This document shows positions 29,508 to 37,984 of a stretch of DNA of 64,000 nt, piece by piece (position 1 is the first letter of the stretch; each line of letters starts with the position of its first letter). The stretch lies in assembly GCA_019753175.1 (NCBI GenBank), contig JAIELK010000010.1:1-64000 (forward strand), read 5' to 3'. The notes under the pieces were generated by a model. It was not told where the DNA came from. It searched no databases and saw only the letters and a program-made list of their open reading frames with translations. Position numbers and translations under genes: made by a program. Source of the stretch: Hyphomonadaceae bacterium (GTDB taxonomy: Bacteria; Pseudomonadota; Alphaproteobacteria; Caulobacterales; Aquidulcibacteraceae).

Positions 29508-29866
29508 GTGAGCGCCGCCGCCGTGGCGGAGGTGATCGCGCGGCTCTTCGCCGAGACCGGCCAGCCGCCGACCATCGAGGAATTGCGCAAAACGCTCGAT
29601 GTCGGCTCGACACGAACGGTGCTGCGCACCTGCAGGAGCTGGAGGAGGCCGGCGTCATCGAGCGCTGGGCCGGCGCGCGCGGCCTGCGCCTCATCCGTCA
29701 GCCGGGCATCGGCGATCAAACAATCGAAGTCCCGCTCCTGGGCGAAGCGCCCGCGGGCGCGCTGATGGACGCGATCGAGAACCGGCTCGGCTCTGTGCGC
29801 ATCGCCCGCCGCCGGCGCGATCGAGAACAGCTCTTCCTCCTTCGCGTCCGCGGCGATTCCATGAAT
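29508..29866 (+). pseudogene. LexA/S24-like repressor remnant (frameshift plus 3' truncation)
   Basis: The N-terminal part reads SAAAVAEVIARLFAETGQPP, TIEELRKTLDVGSTRTVLR, a winged-helix DNA-binding domain. One base is missing at about 29627; in the next frame the protein continues (LQELEEAGVIERWAGARGLR, then TIEVPLLGEAPAGALMDAIE) and reaches the S24 protease start LLRVRGDSMNG, with the catalytic Ser in GDSM. It then stops abruptly at about 29866, where homology to a trbG gene on the other strand begins. The Lys of the protease dyad is lost, so it cannot self-cleave. Confidence 0.75.
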
Positions 29867-29879
29867 GGTCGGCGCGCGC

Positions 29880-30542
29880 GTGGCCCTGCACGCGATAGTT
29901 CACAAGTTCGGCGCCCTCGCCGGTGATGACGAAGAGCGGCGGCAGATCGCTCGACGCGACCGTTTCCGGCATTTCAATCCAGGTACGCCGTCCGTCGTCG
30001 AATACCCGCGTCGGCATCCAGTTCGGCCGGCCGCCGCGCGTGGCGCGAACCCGGTAGCCGAAGTTCAACGCGTCGACGCTTGCCATGCGCGCTTGTTCTT
30101 CAGCCGGATAGCACCACGCGATCTGCGCGGAATAGGCCGAGCCTGCCTGCGCGATCGCTTCAATCGTGTAGGTCCGCCTATCGGTAACCAGGACAATATT
30201 GGTGCGTAGGCCCGTTGATTGCGGTTTCACCAGTACAATGGTGCGTCCATCGATCCCGGCTTCCGCGCTCGTCTCCTGCACCATCCAGCGTGAGGTGTCC
30301 CCGGCGGCGACATCGCCCAGGCTTTCGCCGGGCTCAAGCAGGATGGCCGAAATGAAGCTCGGGCTCGTGTAGAGCTCGTAAATGGCGCCTGGCGCATAGG
30401 TGTAGATCTGACGCGCCTGCGTGAAGCTTGTCGTTTCCGGCCGCTGGCGCGCCGCTTCATTGGCGCGGGCGAGCAATTCGGTGGGCGTGGGCTCGCGCCT
30501 GCCGCGGCGCGCTTGGGGCGCATCGGCCGCGGCGGCGCTCAA
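29880..30542 (-). pseudogene. trbG: trbG/virB9-like conjugative transfer gene, truncated at both ends
   Basis: The reading frame encodes the TrbG/VirB9 core: TSFTQARQIYTYAPGAIYEL, LLEPGESLGDVAAGDTSRWM, LVKPQSTGLRTNIVLVTDRR, then RVFDDGRRTWIEMPETVASS and PPLFVITGEGAELVNYRVQG. It breaks off at RVQG, before the C-terminal end of the family, at the junction with the LexA-like remnant; upstream an in-frame TGA removes the signal peptide. TrbG is an outer-membrane-linked part of type IV conjugation machines. No other tra or trb gene is present, so this is a scar of an integrative conjugative element. Confidence 0.8.
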
Positions 30543-30700
30543 GGCGGGGACATTGAAATCTTCCGTTCGCTGGGATGCACCCGCGATGCTTCAATCTTTG
30601 CTGGCCTACGTTTCGAGACACTTCGAATGACCATCCTCACTTCCGCGCGCGAACCGCTAACGCCAATGTGCTCGCATCAGGCCCTACTCGGAGGATTACC

Positions 30701-31147
30701 ATGCGAAGCGGACTGCTACCCCTGACGCTTTTCACCGTCCTGTGGGCGACGAGCGCGCAGGCCCAGACGTTCGATGCCGGCCAATGCGCCCGCATCCAGG
30801 GCGTCGAACTTCCCTACAGAGTGGCGGTGGCGACGGACGCCATCACCTTCAACGGCCGTAGCGGAGACATCGTCGTCTCGGCCCAGTCCATTCGGGCTAA
30901 CGGTCGTTTGCACCAAAGCCCCTCGGTGGCAGGCTATCATCAGAAGCTGAGTCAATTTTTGACCCGAGCCGACACGATGGGGCGCGAAGGCTTACGCGCA
31001 GCCAATCCCTTCGCCAACGGCGGCGCGGGCTTGGGTGATGCAGCGACCAATATGTGCCAAGCCATTCTCGATCTTGCCGGATCGACAGCGGTCATTGAAA
31101 GTGAGTTCAACGGCTATTCATCGCCGGTGCGAATTCGACTGAGATAG
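30701..31147 (+). CDS. exported hypothetical protein upstream of a two-component system
   Basis: The 148-aa product has a signal peptide (LLPLTLFTVLWATSAQAQ) and two cysteines (QCARIQ and NMCQAI) that could form a disulphide. The central part (DAITFNGRSGDIVVSAQSIR, VAGYHQKLSQFL) distantly recalls DUF2884/YggN-type proteins, but I would not name it. GGAGG precedes the ATG. The stop is immediately followed by the ATG of the histidine kinase, so it is probably co-transcribed with the kinase and regulator; a sensory or output role is possible. Confidence 0.65.
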   Translation: MRSGLLPLTLFTVLWATSAQAQTFDAGQCARIQGVELPYRVAVATDAITFNGRSGDIVVSAQSIRANGRLHQSPSVAGYHQKLSQFLTRADTMGREGLRAANPFANGGAGLGDAATNMCQAILDLAGSTAVIESEFNGYSSPVRIRLR

Positions 31148-32263
31148 ATGGCGCGACCAGATATGGCACACTCGGCGCGGCGCAAGCAGCCATGGTCGCT
31201 GCTGCCGCGCCGGCATGCGCAGAACTGGGAAATCTACGCGAGCCTGCTATTTTTGCTCTTCTACTTCGCGGGCGCGCCAATCGATTCACCCTGGGGCATC
31301 GCGCTCACTCTCACGGCGGTGCTTGCCTTTCTGGTCTTGTACTTTGCAAGTTATTGGCTCTCACCGCTCATTGCCGCAGCGCCTATCACCGGCATAGCGC
31401 TTCTCGGCGGCTTACTGATCCATGATCATCCTGGCGCCAGTGTCTTTCTTTGCTACGCAGCCTCGCTTGCTTGCTACATTTTTCCAGTGCGCTACGGTCT
31501 TGCTTCAGCTGCCGCGATTCTGGCCTATTTCCTGGTGCTCGCGGGCGTGGGGGGATATCCTGAGTCCTATCTCGCAATAAACAGCCTGGTCATCGTCGCA
31601 GTCGCCGCGATCTACCTGCAAGCGCGTCGCAGCGCTTTCATCACCGAACGCCTTCGGCTGCGCGAGGCGGAGCTTGCATCAATCCACCGCACCTCGGAGA
31701 GGCGCCGCATCGCGCACGATCTCCACGACCAGCTGGGGCAGCATTTGGTGTTGATCGCCTTGAAGTCCGACCTAGCGCGTAAGCAGATCGCGATCGATTC
31801 CGCGGGGGCCGATAGTGAACTGGCGGAAATAGGTGACGCGGCGCGAAATACACTCAACACCGTGAGGCGCGTTGTAAGCGGCTACAGCGCTCGGCCATTT
31901 GTTGACGAGTTGCGTCGGGCCGAGGAATTGTTGCGTCTGTCCGCGATAGAACCCGTCATCGACGCCCAACTGCCAGACACGCTTACCGAGCGCCAGGAGT
32001 GTTTTCTTGCGCTGATCCTAAGCGAGGCCGTCACGAATGTGGTGCGGCACTCGGGCGCGCGGCAATGCAAGATCCGCGTTGCCGGCGACGAACGTGGCCT
32101 CTTGTTCGAGGTCATCGACGATGGTCGCGGTGCGCTCAGCTATAGGGGCTTCGGCACGGACGGCATGCGCGAACGAGCATCGAGGATCGACGGCCAACTG
32201 GATATCCGCCGGGAGAACGGAACGCTGGTCAGTTTGACGATTCCACGGGACCGAACTCCATGA
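31148..32263 (+). CDS. DesK/NarX-type sensor histidine kinase
   Basis: A 371-aa kinase with about five or six N-terminal membrane helices (residues 30-157), a short coiled region, and a HisKA_3 domain with the phosphoacceptor His190 in RRIAHDLHDQLGQHL. The ATPase domain has the N-box LSEAVTNVVRHSGA and the G-box VIDDGRGALSYRGFGTDGMR. The membrane-helix sensor without a periplasmic loop resembles DesK, which senses membrane state. The stop overlaps the response regulator (ATGA). Confidence 0.88.
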   Translation: MARPDMAHSARRKQPWSLLPRRHAQNWEIYASLLFLLFYFAGAPIDSPWGIALTLTAVLAFLVLYFASYWLSPLIAAAPITGIALLGGLLIHDHPGASVFLCYAASLACYIFPVRYGLASAAAILAYFLVLAGVGGYPESYLAINSLVIVAVAAIYLQARRSAFITERLRLREAELASIHRTSERRRIAHDLHDQLGQHLVLIALKSDLARKQIAIDSAGADSELAEIGDAARNTLNTVRRVVSGYSARPFVDELRRAEELLRLSAIEPVIDAQLPDTLTERQECFLALILSEAVTNVVRHSGARQCKIRVAGDERGLLFEVIDDGRGALSYRGFGTDGMRERASRIDGQLDIRRENGTLVSLTIPRDRTP

Positions 32264-32862
32264 AGATCAAAGTCCTCGTTGTGGAAGATCAGAAGACGGT
32301 GCTCGCCGCGCTGGTCGCCTTGCTGAGGCTCAATCACGACTTCGAGGTCATCGGGGGCTTTGCTGACCCGTCCGCGGCGCTTAACGCTGCCGCTTCGCTT
32401 CGGCCAGACGTTGTTGTTTCCGACATTCAGATGCCGGGCATGAGTGGACTGGATCTTGCGCGAAAATTGCGCGCACAAGCGCCAGCATGCCGCGTGGTTC
32501 TGCTCTCCACGTTTGCGCGCACCGGCTATGTCCAAGAAGCCTTGCGGCTTGGCATTGGCGGTTACCTGCTCAAGGATTCGCCCCCGGAACGGTTGGCGGA
32601 TGGAATTCGCGCTGTCGCGGCCGGGCGCCGGCAAATCGAAAGCACGCTGCTCGAACTCCAGGAGGATTCCCACCGCCCAAGCGAGCGAGATTGCGTGCTA
32701 TTGCACCTCGTTCGCGAAGGCCAGTCCAATGCCGAGATCGCGGGCGCATTGGGGCTGAGCGAGGGCACGATCAAGAACATCATAACAGCGCTGCTCGCCA
32801 ATATTGGCGCCAAGAACCGCGTTGAGGCGTGCCGCCTCGCTGAGCATAAGGGCTGGATTTGA
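32260..32862 (+). CDS. NarL/FixJ-family response regulator (DesR-like)
   Basis: The 200-aa product has a receiver domain with the acidic pair (VVEDQ), phosphoacceptor Asp55 (VVVSDIQMPGM), a conserved Lys (YLLKDS), and a LuxR-type HTH (GQSNAEIAGALGLSEGTIKN). It partners with the overlapping upstream kinase. The targets are unknown; the exported protein gene upstream is the obvious first candidate. Confidence 0.9.
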   Translation: MKIKVLVVEDQKTVLAALVALLRLNHDFEVIGGFADPSAALNAAASLRPDVVVSDIQMPGMSGLDLARKLRAQAPACRVVLLSTFARTGYVQEALRLGIGGYLLKDSPPERLADGIRAVAAGRRQIESTLLELQEDSHRPSERDCVLLHLVREGQSNAEIAGALGLSEGTIKNIITALLANIGAKNRVEACRLAEHKGWI

Positions 32863-32949
32863 GTGTGCAGCGATCGGCGGCAAAGGGCCGAGGCTGTGTG
32901 AAAACGGCGAAGCAGTTAAGCTTTCCGCGGTGACGCGGGAGGCTTTGCG

Positions 32950-33186
32950 ATGAAGCGGTTCGTGGAGGGCGTGGCGCGCGATCAGGGCGGGCTGTTTCCG
33001 GCGCATCTTGAGGACTTCGTCGCCGACGACAATCCGGTTCGCGCGGTCGACGCCTTCGTGGACAAGCTGGATCTGCGCGCGCTCGGCTTCGAGGCGGTCG
33101 ATCCCAGCGCCACTGGCCGGCCTGGCTATCATCCCGCGGTTTTGTTGAAGCTCTACATTTACGGCTACCTCAACGCGATCCCTTGA
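32950..33186 (+). mobile_element. IS1182-type transposase, N-terminal fragment
   Basis: The frame encodes MKRFVEGVARDQGGLFPAHL, then EDFVADDNPVRAVDAFVDKL and TGRPGYHPAVLLKLYIYGYL, the N-terminal domain typical of IS1182-family transposases (normally more than 400 aa). It ends after LNAIP with a TGA, exactly where a 10-bp inverted repeat starts, so the catalytic part is gone. TGTGTGAAAACG at about 32893 may be the old left end. It marks the right border of the accessory region. Confidence 0.85.
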
Positions 33187-33232
33187 CGGTATGGGCAAAT
33201 CTTGGGGTTCGCGCTCGAAGCGATACCGTCAA
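33183..33232. repeat. perfect 10-bp inverted repeat at the transposase breakpoint
   Basis: TTGACGGTAT (33183-33192) and ATACCGTCAA (33223-33232) are exact inverse complements separated by 30 bp. The left arm begins at the last codons of the truncated transposase. It may be a tiny palindromic insertion, the joined ends of a lost element, or a recombinase binding site. Confidence 0.7.
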
Positions 33233-33358
33233 AAACACCGTCACGTGTTTCCGCTTGGCACCGATCCTTGACGATCGACGCCGAGAGCTATTTGTTGCTT
33301 TTACGTGGTTTATAGGCTATTCAGCGAATGTCGGCGAATGACGCCGAACCCTCCTGAA

Positions 33359-34945
33359 TCATTCCCACTCAATCGTCCCGGGCGGTTTGCTGGTGACGTC
33401 GTAGACGACGCGGTTGACGCCTTGCACTTCGTTGATGATGCGGGTGGCGGCGCGGGCAAGGAAATCCATCGGGAAGGGGAAGAAATCGGCGGTCATGCCA
33501 TCGGTGCTGGTGACCGCACGCAGCGCGCACACATACTCGTAGGTCCGCCCATCGCCCATCACGCCGACCGTGCGCACCGGCAGCAGCACGGCGAAGGCCT
33601 GCCAAATCGAGTCGTACAACCCTGCTTTGCGGATCTCGTCGAGATAGATGGCGTCCGCTTCACGCAGGATGTCGAGCTTCTCGCGGGTGATCTCGCCCGG
33701 CACGCGGATGGCGAGCCCCGGGCCCGGGAACGGATGGCGGCCGACGAACGTCTCCGGCAGGCCCAACTCGCGCCCCAGCGCACGCACTTCGTCCTTGAAC
33801 AGATCGCGCAGCGGCTCGACCAGTTTCATGTTCATACGCTCAGGCAAGCCGCCGACATTGTGGTGCGATTTGATGGTCACCGACGGCCCGCCGATCGCCG
33901 ACACGCTCTCGATCACGTCAGGGTAGAGCGTGCCTTGCGCCAAAAACTCGGCGCCGCCGACGGACTTGGCCTTCTCCTCGAACACGTCGATGAACAGCTT
34001 GCCGATGGTCTTGCGCTTGACTTCGGGGTCGCTCACGCCCGCCAGCGCAGAGAGGAAGCGCTCGCTCTCGTCGGCGTGGATCAGTGGGATGTTGTAGTGG
34101 TCGCGAAACAGCGTGACGACCTGATGGGCCTCATCCTTGCGCATCAGCCCGTGATCGACGAACACGCAATGCAGCCTGTCGCCGATGGCTTCGTGGATCA
34201 GCACCGCGGCTACGCTTGAGTCGACGCCGCCCGACAGTCCGCAGATCACCACGCCGTCGCCGACCTGCGCGCGGACGCGCGCGATCGCTTCATCCTTGAA
34301 CGCACGCATGGTCCAGTCGCCTTTGCACCCGGCGATGCGGTGCGTGAAATTGCGCAACAACTTGCCGCCGTCGGGCGTATGCACGACTTCGGGATGGAAC
34401 ATGGTGGTGTAGAAGCGCCGCTTCTCATCGACCGCGATGGCGAACGGCGCATTCTCGCTGGTGGCGATCACGTCGAAGCCATCGGCCAGGCGCGTCACCC
34501 GATCGCCGTGGCTCATCCATACTGGATAGCGCCGGCCCACCTCCCACACGCCTTCAAACAGCGGCGAGGCGCGCTTGATCTCGACATCGGCGCGGCCGAA
34601 TTCGCGCGCATGTCCGCCTTCGACCACGCCGCCCAATTGCACCGTCATCGTCTGTTGGCCGTAGCAGATGGCCAGGATCGGCACGCCGAGCGCAAACGCT
34701 TCATCCGGCGCACGCGGCGAGCCGGTTTCGGTGACGCTCGACGGGCCGCCGGAAAAAATCACCGCCTTCGGCGCGAACAGCTTCAGGAACGCGGCATCGA
34801 CCGTGTTGTACGGATGAATCTCGCAATAGACGCCGCTTTCGCGCACCCGGCGCGCGATCAGCTGCGTCACCTGGCTGCCGAAATCGATGATGAGCACGCG
34901 CTCATGGTGCTCGGCGGCGGGCTCGATATGCGCGGGCTGGACCAT
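33359..34945 (-). CDS. guaA: GMP synthase (glutamine-hydrolysing)
   Basis: A 528-aa enzyme converting XMP, glutamine and ATP to GMP. The class I amidotransferase domain has the catalytic Cys in [11 protein letters not shown] and the later His/Glu (FHPEVVH). The ATP pyrophosphatase domain has the P-loop [12 protein letters not shown]. The dimerisation domain ends in the invariant [12 protein letters not shown]. The 3' end of this gene is an established integration hotspot for genomic islands, and the accessory region of this window ends 127 bp beyond it. guaB lies 4.7 kb away on the same strand. Confidence 0.97.
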   Translation of the reverse strand: MVQPAHIEPAAEHHERVLIIDFGSQVTQLIARRVRESGVYCEIHPYNTVDAAFLKLFAPKAVIFSGGPSSVTETGSPRAPDEAFALGVPILAICYGQQTMTVQLGGVVEGGHAREFGRADVEIKRASPLFEGVWEVGRRYPVWMSHGDRVTRLADGFDVIATSENAPFAIAVDEKRRFYTTMFHPEVVHTPDGGKLLRNFTHRIAGCKGDWTMRAFKDEAIARVRAQVGDGVVICGLSGGVDSSVAAVLIHEAIGDRLHCVFVDHGLMRKDEAHQVVTLFRDHYNIPLIHADESERFLSALAGVSDPEVKRKTIGKLFIDVFEEKAKSVGGAEFLAQGTLYPDVIESVSAIGGPSVTIKSHHNVGGLPERMNMKLVEPLRDLFKDEVRALGRELGLPETFVGRHPFPGPGLAIRVPGEITREKLDILREADAIYLDEIRKAGLYDSIWQAFAVLLPVRTVGVMGDGRTYEYVCALRAVTSTDGMTADFFPFPMDFLARAATRIINEVQGVNRVVYDVTSKPPGTIEWE

Positions 34946-34991
34946 GGCCTGAAATGGAGTGCGTTGCGGGACGCGTCAATCCGCCCGCAGC

Positions 34992-35493
34992 CTACGAGCG
35001 CACGACGCCTTGGCACACCATGCGCCACACTTGGCGCGCGCGCTCGTCCTGCGCGCGCAGCTCCAGCTGATGCTCGGTCGGCAGGCAGCGCTGGAAGGCG
35101 TAGCTCGCGCCCTGTCCGCCGGCCGCCGGGCTGACCACTACCGTCACCGTTTCGGAAACCGGACGCAGCGGCGCCTCGGCGTTGGTCTGCGTCAGCGACT
35201 GGCGCCAAGTCTCGACCGTGCGTTCGGCAGGCGTCCAATCAGCGCACCTCCAACCGCACAGGCCCCATGCCGCGCGGCGCAAGCTGCGTGCCGCCGCCGG
35301 CAATGCGCACCTCGATGAGGTCGAGGTCCGGCCCGGAGATAGCGACGCCTGAGACATGGGTCAGCGTCGCCTGCCCGACACGCACCTCGTAGCGCACCGC
35401 CAGCGGATCGGGCTCAGCTGGCGGCGCCGGCGGCGCAGAAACCGGCGAACAGGCGGCGACCGCGAGCACCAGCATGAGCAGGGACGTTTTCAT
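34992..35493 (-). pseudogene. exported lipoprotein, probably frameshifted
   Basis: The first segment (35493 to 35239) encodes MKTSLLMLVLAVAACSPVSA, a lipobox with Cys15, and then RYEVRVGQATLTHVSGVAIS and IEVRIAGGGTQLAPRGMGPV. It stops at LEVR-TGA. In an overlapping frame the sequence continues without a plausible start of its own (DWTPAERTVETWRQSLTQTN, then YAFQRCLPTEHQLELRAQDE) to a stop at 34992. Joining the two gives a coherent protein of about 167 aa, so one base seems to have been gained near 35237-35242. No known domain. Confidence 0.55.
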
Positions 35494-35678
35494 GGGACGG
35501 CCTCCGAACGATCTCCCCCGCGTATAGGCCCGCCAGGATTGTTTGGACACGGCGTTCGAATCACCGGCCCGCGGCCCGCACGCGCCTGCGCGCGAAAACG
35601 GTAACGGCCTCCCCTCCCGGTTGCAGCCTTATCCACATTGGTTAAGCTTCGTTAACCAGACTTCGGGGAACCGCAAAA

Positions 35679-36830
35679 ATGAACACGCCGCGAGCGCCAG
35701 ACATAGACACTGCGTGGGCGTGGCTGATCAGTTTCGTGCCAGCGCAGTGGCAGCCCTCATTGGGCATAGCCGCAGCAGCAGCCGTGTTTCTTTGGCTCCT
35801 GATCAACGGCCTTAAGAGTGTTTTCGAGTTATTCAACGCGATCCGCGAGTTCTTTCGGCGAGGGCGCGAACGCCGCGCTGCGGCCGCGGAGGTCAAGCTC
35901 CCGGCTCCACGTGTGAGCATATGGAATCCTGACATCAACTCTCCGCCTCGGCCAAAACCGGGCGGAATCCCGGTAATCACTACCGCCAACATGAAGGGCG
36001 GCGTGGGCAAGACGACGTTCACCGCCAACTTTGCCGCGTATCTCGACGCAAAAGGGAAGCGCGTCCTGCTGATTGATCTCGATTACCAGGGCTCGCTATC
36101 TCAGACCGCCACGGCGGCCGCCGGGAGCGACAAAGTGGCGTCTGTAGTCGACGACATCATCACGCTCGGCAAGTCCCCGACAGTCATCCTCGCCAACGCG
36201 CAGTCGCTCGGGCCGGTCATGCCGAGATCGCACATTCTGACCTGCTATTACGAGTTCTCGGATACCGAAGCACACGAACTCGTGAATTGGGTAGTCGCCA
36301 AACGAACAGGTCAGCCGACTGATGACATTCGCTTCAGGATGACTCAATTCTTGAGTGATGATGCGGTTCAGAGGAACTACGATGTCGTGCTAATCGACGC
36401 GCCGCCTCGTTTTTCGACGGGGACTATCAACGCCCTGTGCGCCAGCACTCATCTGGTCATACCGACGATACTTGATCGAATGTCTGTCGAGGCCGTCATT
36501 TATTTCTCGCGTGACATTGAAAGGATGCGAGCGAAGCTCTTTCCCTCTCTGAAGCTCGTGGGTGTTGTCCCGACAATGGTGCAGTACAAAACTAGGCTCA
36601 TGCCGGCGGAGGTAAGCCATGCGGCCACATTGGACCGCGACCTAGCTCAGTATTGGCGCACGGATCGAGCGGTGCTCCGCGACGCCTTCGTGCCCGACAA
36701 ATCTGCCTTTCGCGCAATTGCAGGTAGCGGCATAGGCTATATTGATGCTGGAAAAAGGAAGTATACGTTGGAAGTGCGCGAGATATTTGACCGCGTTGGA
36801 AAGATTATTGCAGAGCGCGTAAGGTTATGA
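35679..36830 (+). CDS. membrane-anchored ParA/MinD-like ATPase
   Basis: A 383-aa protein. Residues about 25-46 form a membrane helix (PSLGIAAAAAVFLWLLINGL), followed by a basic coiled linker (FFRRGRERRAAAAEVK). A complete ParA-type deviant Walker ATPase follows: Walker A NMKGGVGKTT (104-113), A' box LIDLDYQGSLS (131-141) and Walker B VVLIDAPPRFS (236-246). ParA proteins are normally soluble, so membrane tethering is unusual. Codon choice looks more AT-tolerant than in its neighbours. GGGGAA precedes the ATG. The stop overlaps the next gene (ATGA), and no ParB or parS-like repeat is seen. The function is unknown; phage defence, surface polarity or partition are possibilities. Confidence 0.75.
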   Translation: MNTPRAPDIDTAWAWLISFVPAQWQPSLGIAAAAAVFLWLLINGLKSVFELFNAIREFFRRGRERRAAAAEVKLPAPRVSIWNPDINSPPRPKPGGIPVITTANMKGGVGKTTFTANFAAYLDAKGKRVLLIDLDYQGSLSQTATAAAGSDKVASVVDDIITLGKSPTVILANAQSLGPVMPRSHILTCYYEFSDTEAHELVNWVVAKRTGQPTDDIRFRMTQFLSDDAVQRNYDVVLIDAPPRFSTGTINALCASTHLVIPTILDRMSVEAVIYFSRDIERMRAKLFPSLKLVGVVPTMVQYKTRLMPAEVSHAATLDRDLAQYWRTDRAVLRDAFVPDKSAFRAIAGSGIGYIDAGKRKYTLEVREIFDRVGKIIAERVRL

Positions 36831-37288
36831 AAACGGTCGACGCAGCCCGCCAACTCATTGCGCTTCTAGAAGAAGCTGCGCTTCGCGGCGGGCCGCCAAT
36901 CCCGCCCGAGCTTCGCACCTTCCTAGGAGAATTGGAGAGGTCGCCCGGGCTCAGGGTACCCCGCAAGAGATCATCAACCTCTCGTACGAGAACATCGGAC
37001 ACACGAACCGCGCGAGTCGGTCCGCGGAATAAACGAAAGTCCGAGGAAGAGATGGCGAAGACCATTGACGAACTGGCGAAGGCGCTTCGCGATGCGTTCG
37101 ATAATCCGACGGTCTTTGAAACAGTCTTGAACGCCCCCGAAACTCAAGCTTTGTCGAAAGCCAGTGTCGCAACACTTTACAGCCGCGTTTTTCGATCAGA
37201 GCAACCGCCATCGCGCTCTATGACAAAGCCGGAACTCTTCAGAGCGATGAAGCGTGAGCGGATAAACTACGCCCGGGGCCGCGCCTAG
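36827..37288 (+). CDS. small basic partner protein of the ParA-like ATPase, unknown function
   Basis: The 153-aa product has a helical N-terminus (KTVDAARQLIALLEEAALRG), a highly basic, Ser/Thr/Arg-rich linker (KRSSTSRTRTSDTRTARVGP) and a helical C-terminal domain (EEEMAKTIDELAKALRDAFD, then MTKPELFRAMKRERINYARG). I recognise no family. The 4-nt overlap with the ATPase gene implies stoichiometric co-expression; it could be a ParB-like activator, an adaptor or an effector. Confidence 0.65.
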   Translation: MKTVDAARQLIALLEEAALRGGPPIPPELRTFLGELERSPGLRVPRKRSSTSRTRTSDTRTARVGPRNKRKSEEEMAKTIDELAKALRDAFDNPTVFETVLNAPETQALSKASVATLYSRVFRSEQPPSRSMTKPELFRAMKRERINYARGRA

Positions 37289-37353
37289 CCTCCGCTACTC
37301 ATCCGGAGTGCAAACTTATCCTCCCCCACCCCGCTGGGCGCATACTCCCGCGC

Positions 37354-37902
37354 ATGCGCATAGCCGCTCCGCCCCAACACGACACCGCCCCGCTCGACGC
37401 CTTCGTTGCGTCGATGCGCGGCTGGTTGCCGTTGCTGCAGGCGTGGCTCGCGCAAATCCTGGAACACGTCGAGCCGCTCGCGCGCCGCTCACCGTTCATC
37501 GCCGCGTGGGTTCGCTGGGCCAAGGCGCGCGTCATTGCCGACCTGCGGCGCACCACGTCGTGTCTGCGCGCCTACCTCATGTGCGCCGCCTTTGGGCGGC
37601 TGCGCCGCATTCCGCGCCCGCGCCATTGCGGCGCGCGCGCCGGTCAACGTCCCCTTCGACGCCTTCGCCGCGCCGCCACCGCAGGTCTGTTGCACGACAT
37701 TCATCGCGGTTCGCTGCGTGAGCGCACTGAGCGCATCGCCCGCCTCTTCTCCCAGCGCGAAACGCTGATCGGCCGCGTAGGCGCGCAACTGCGCGCGCTC
37801 TATCGCGCCGGGCCAAAGTCGCGCATGCGCGTCGTCGTCGCAGGGTCGGCATCTATTCCCCCCGCGCCCGCGACCGCCGCGCTCTGCGCCGATACTTCTT
37901 AG
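37354..37902 (+). CDS. helical hypothetical protein
   Basis: The 182-aa product is mostly amphipathic helix rich in Arg, Ala, Leu and Trp (RGWLPLLQAWLAQILEHVEP, then FIAAWVRWAKARVIADLRRT, and SLRERTERIARLFSQRETLI). I cannot assign a domain. The pattern looks like real protein rather than a shadow frame, but no strong Shine-Dalgarno is visible. It is convergent with rsmB. The middle part (about residues 88-110) is Arg-rich and could hide a pair of compensating errors. Confidence 0.5.
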   Translation: MRIAAPPQHDTAPLDAFVASMRGWLPLLQAWLAQILEHVEPLARRSPFIAAWVRWAKARVIADLRRTTSCLRAYLMCAAFGRLRRIPRPRHCGARAGQRPLRRLRRAATAGLLHDIHRGSLRERTERIARLFSQRETLIGRVGAQLRALYRAGPKSRMRVVVAGSASIPPAPATAALCADTS

Positions 37903-37984
37903 GCAAGTGGGTGCAGCGCACCCATTGTCCACCCACCAAGCCGCGAGCGTCTGCAGCCCCCGCCAGAGCCGCGATGGCGGTGCG

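Noticed and set aside
35679-36830. Chromosome partition gene parA
   Set aside because: It has an N-terminal membrane helix, no parB neighbour and no parS-like repeats, so plain parA is not supported.
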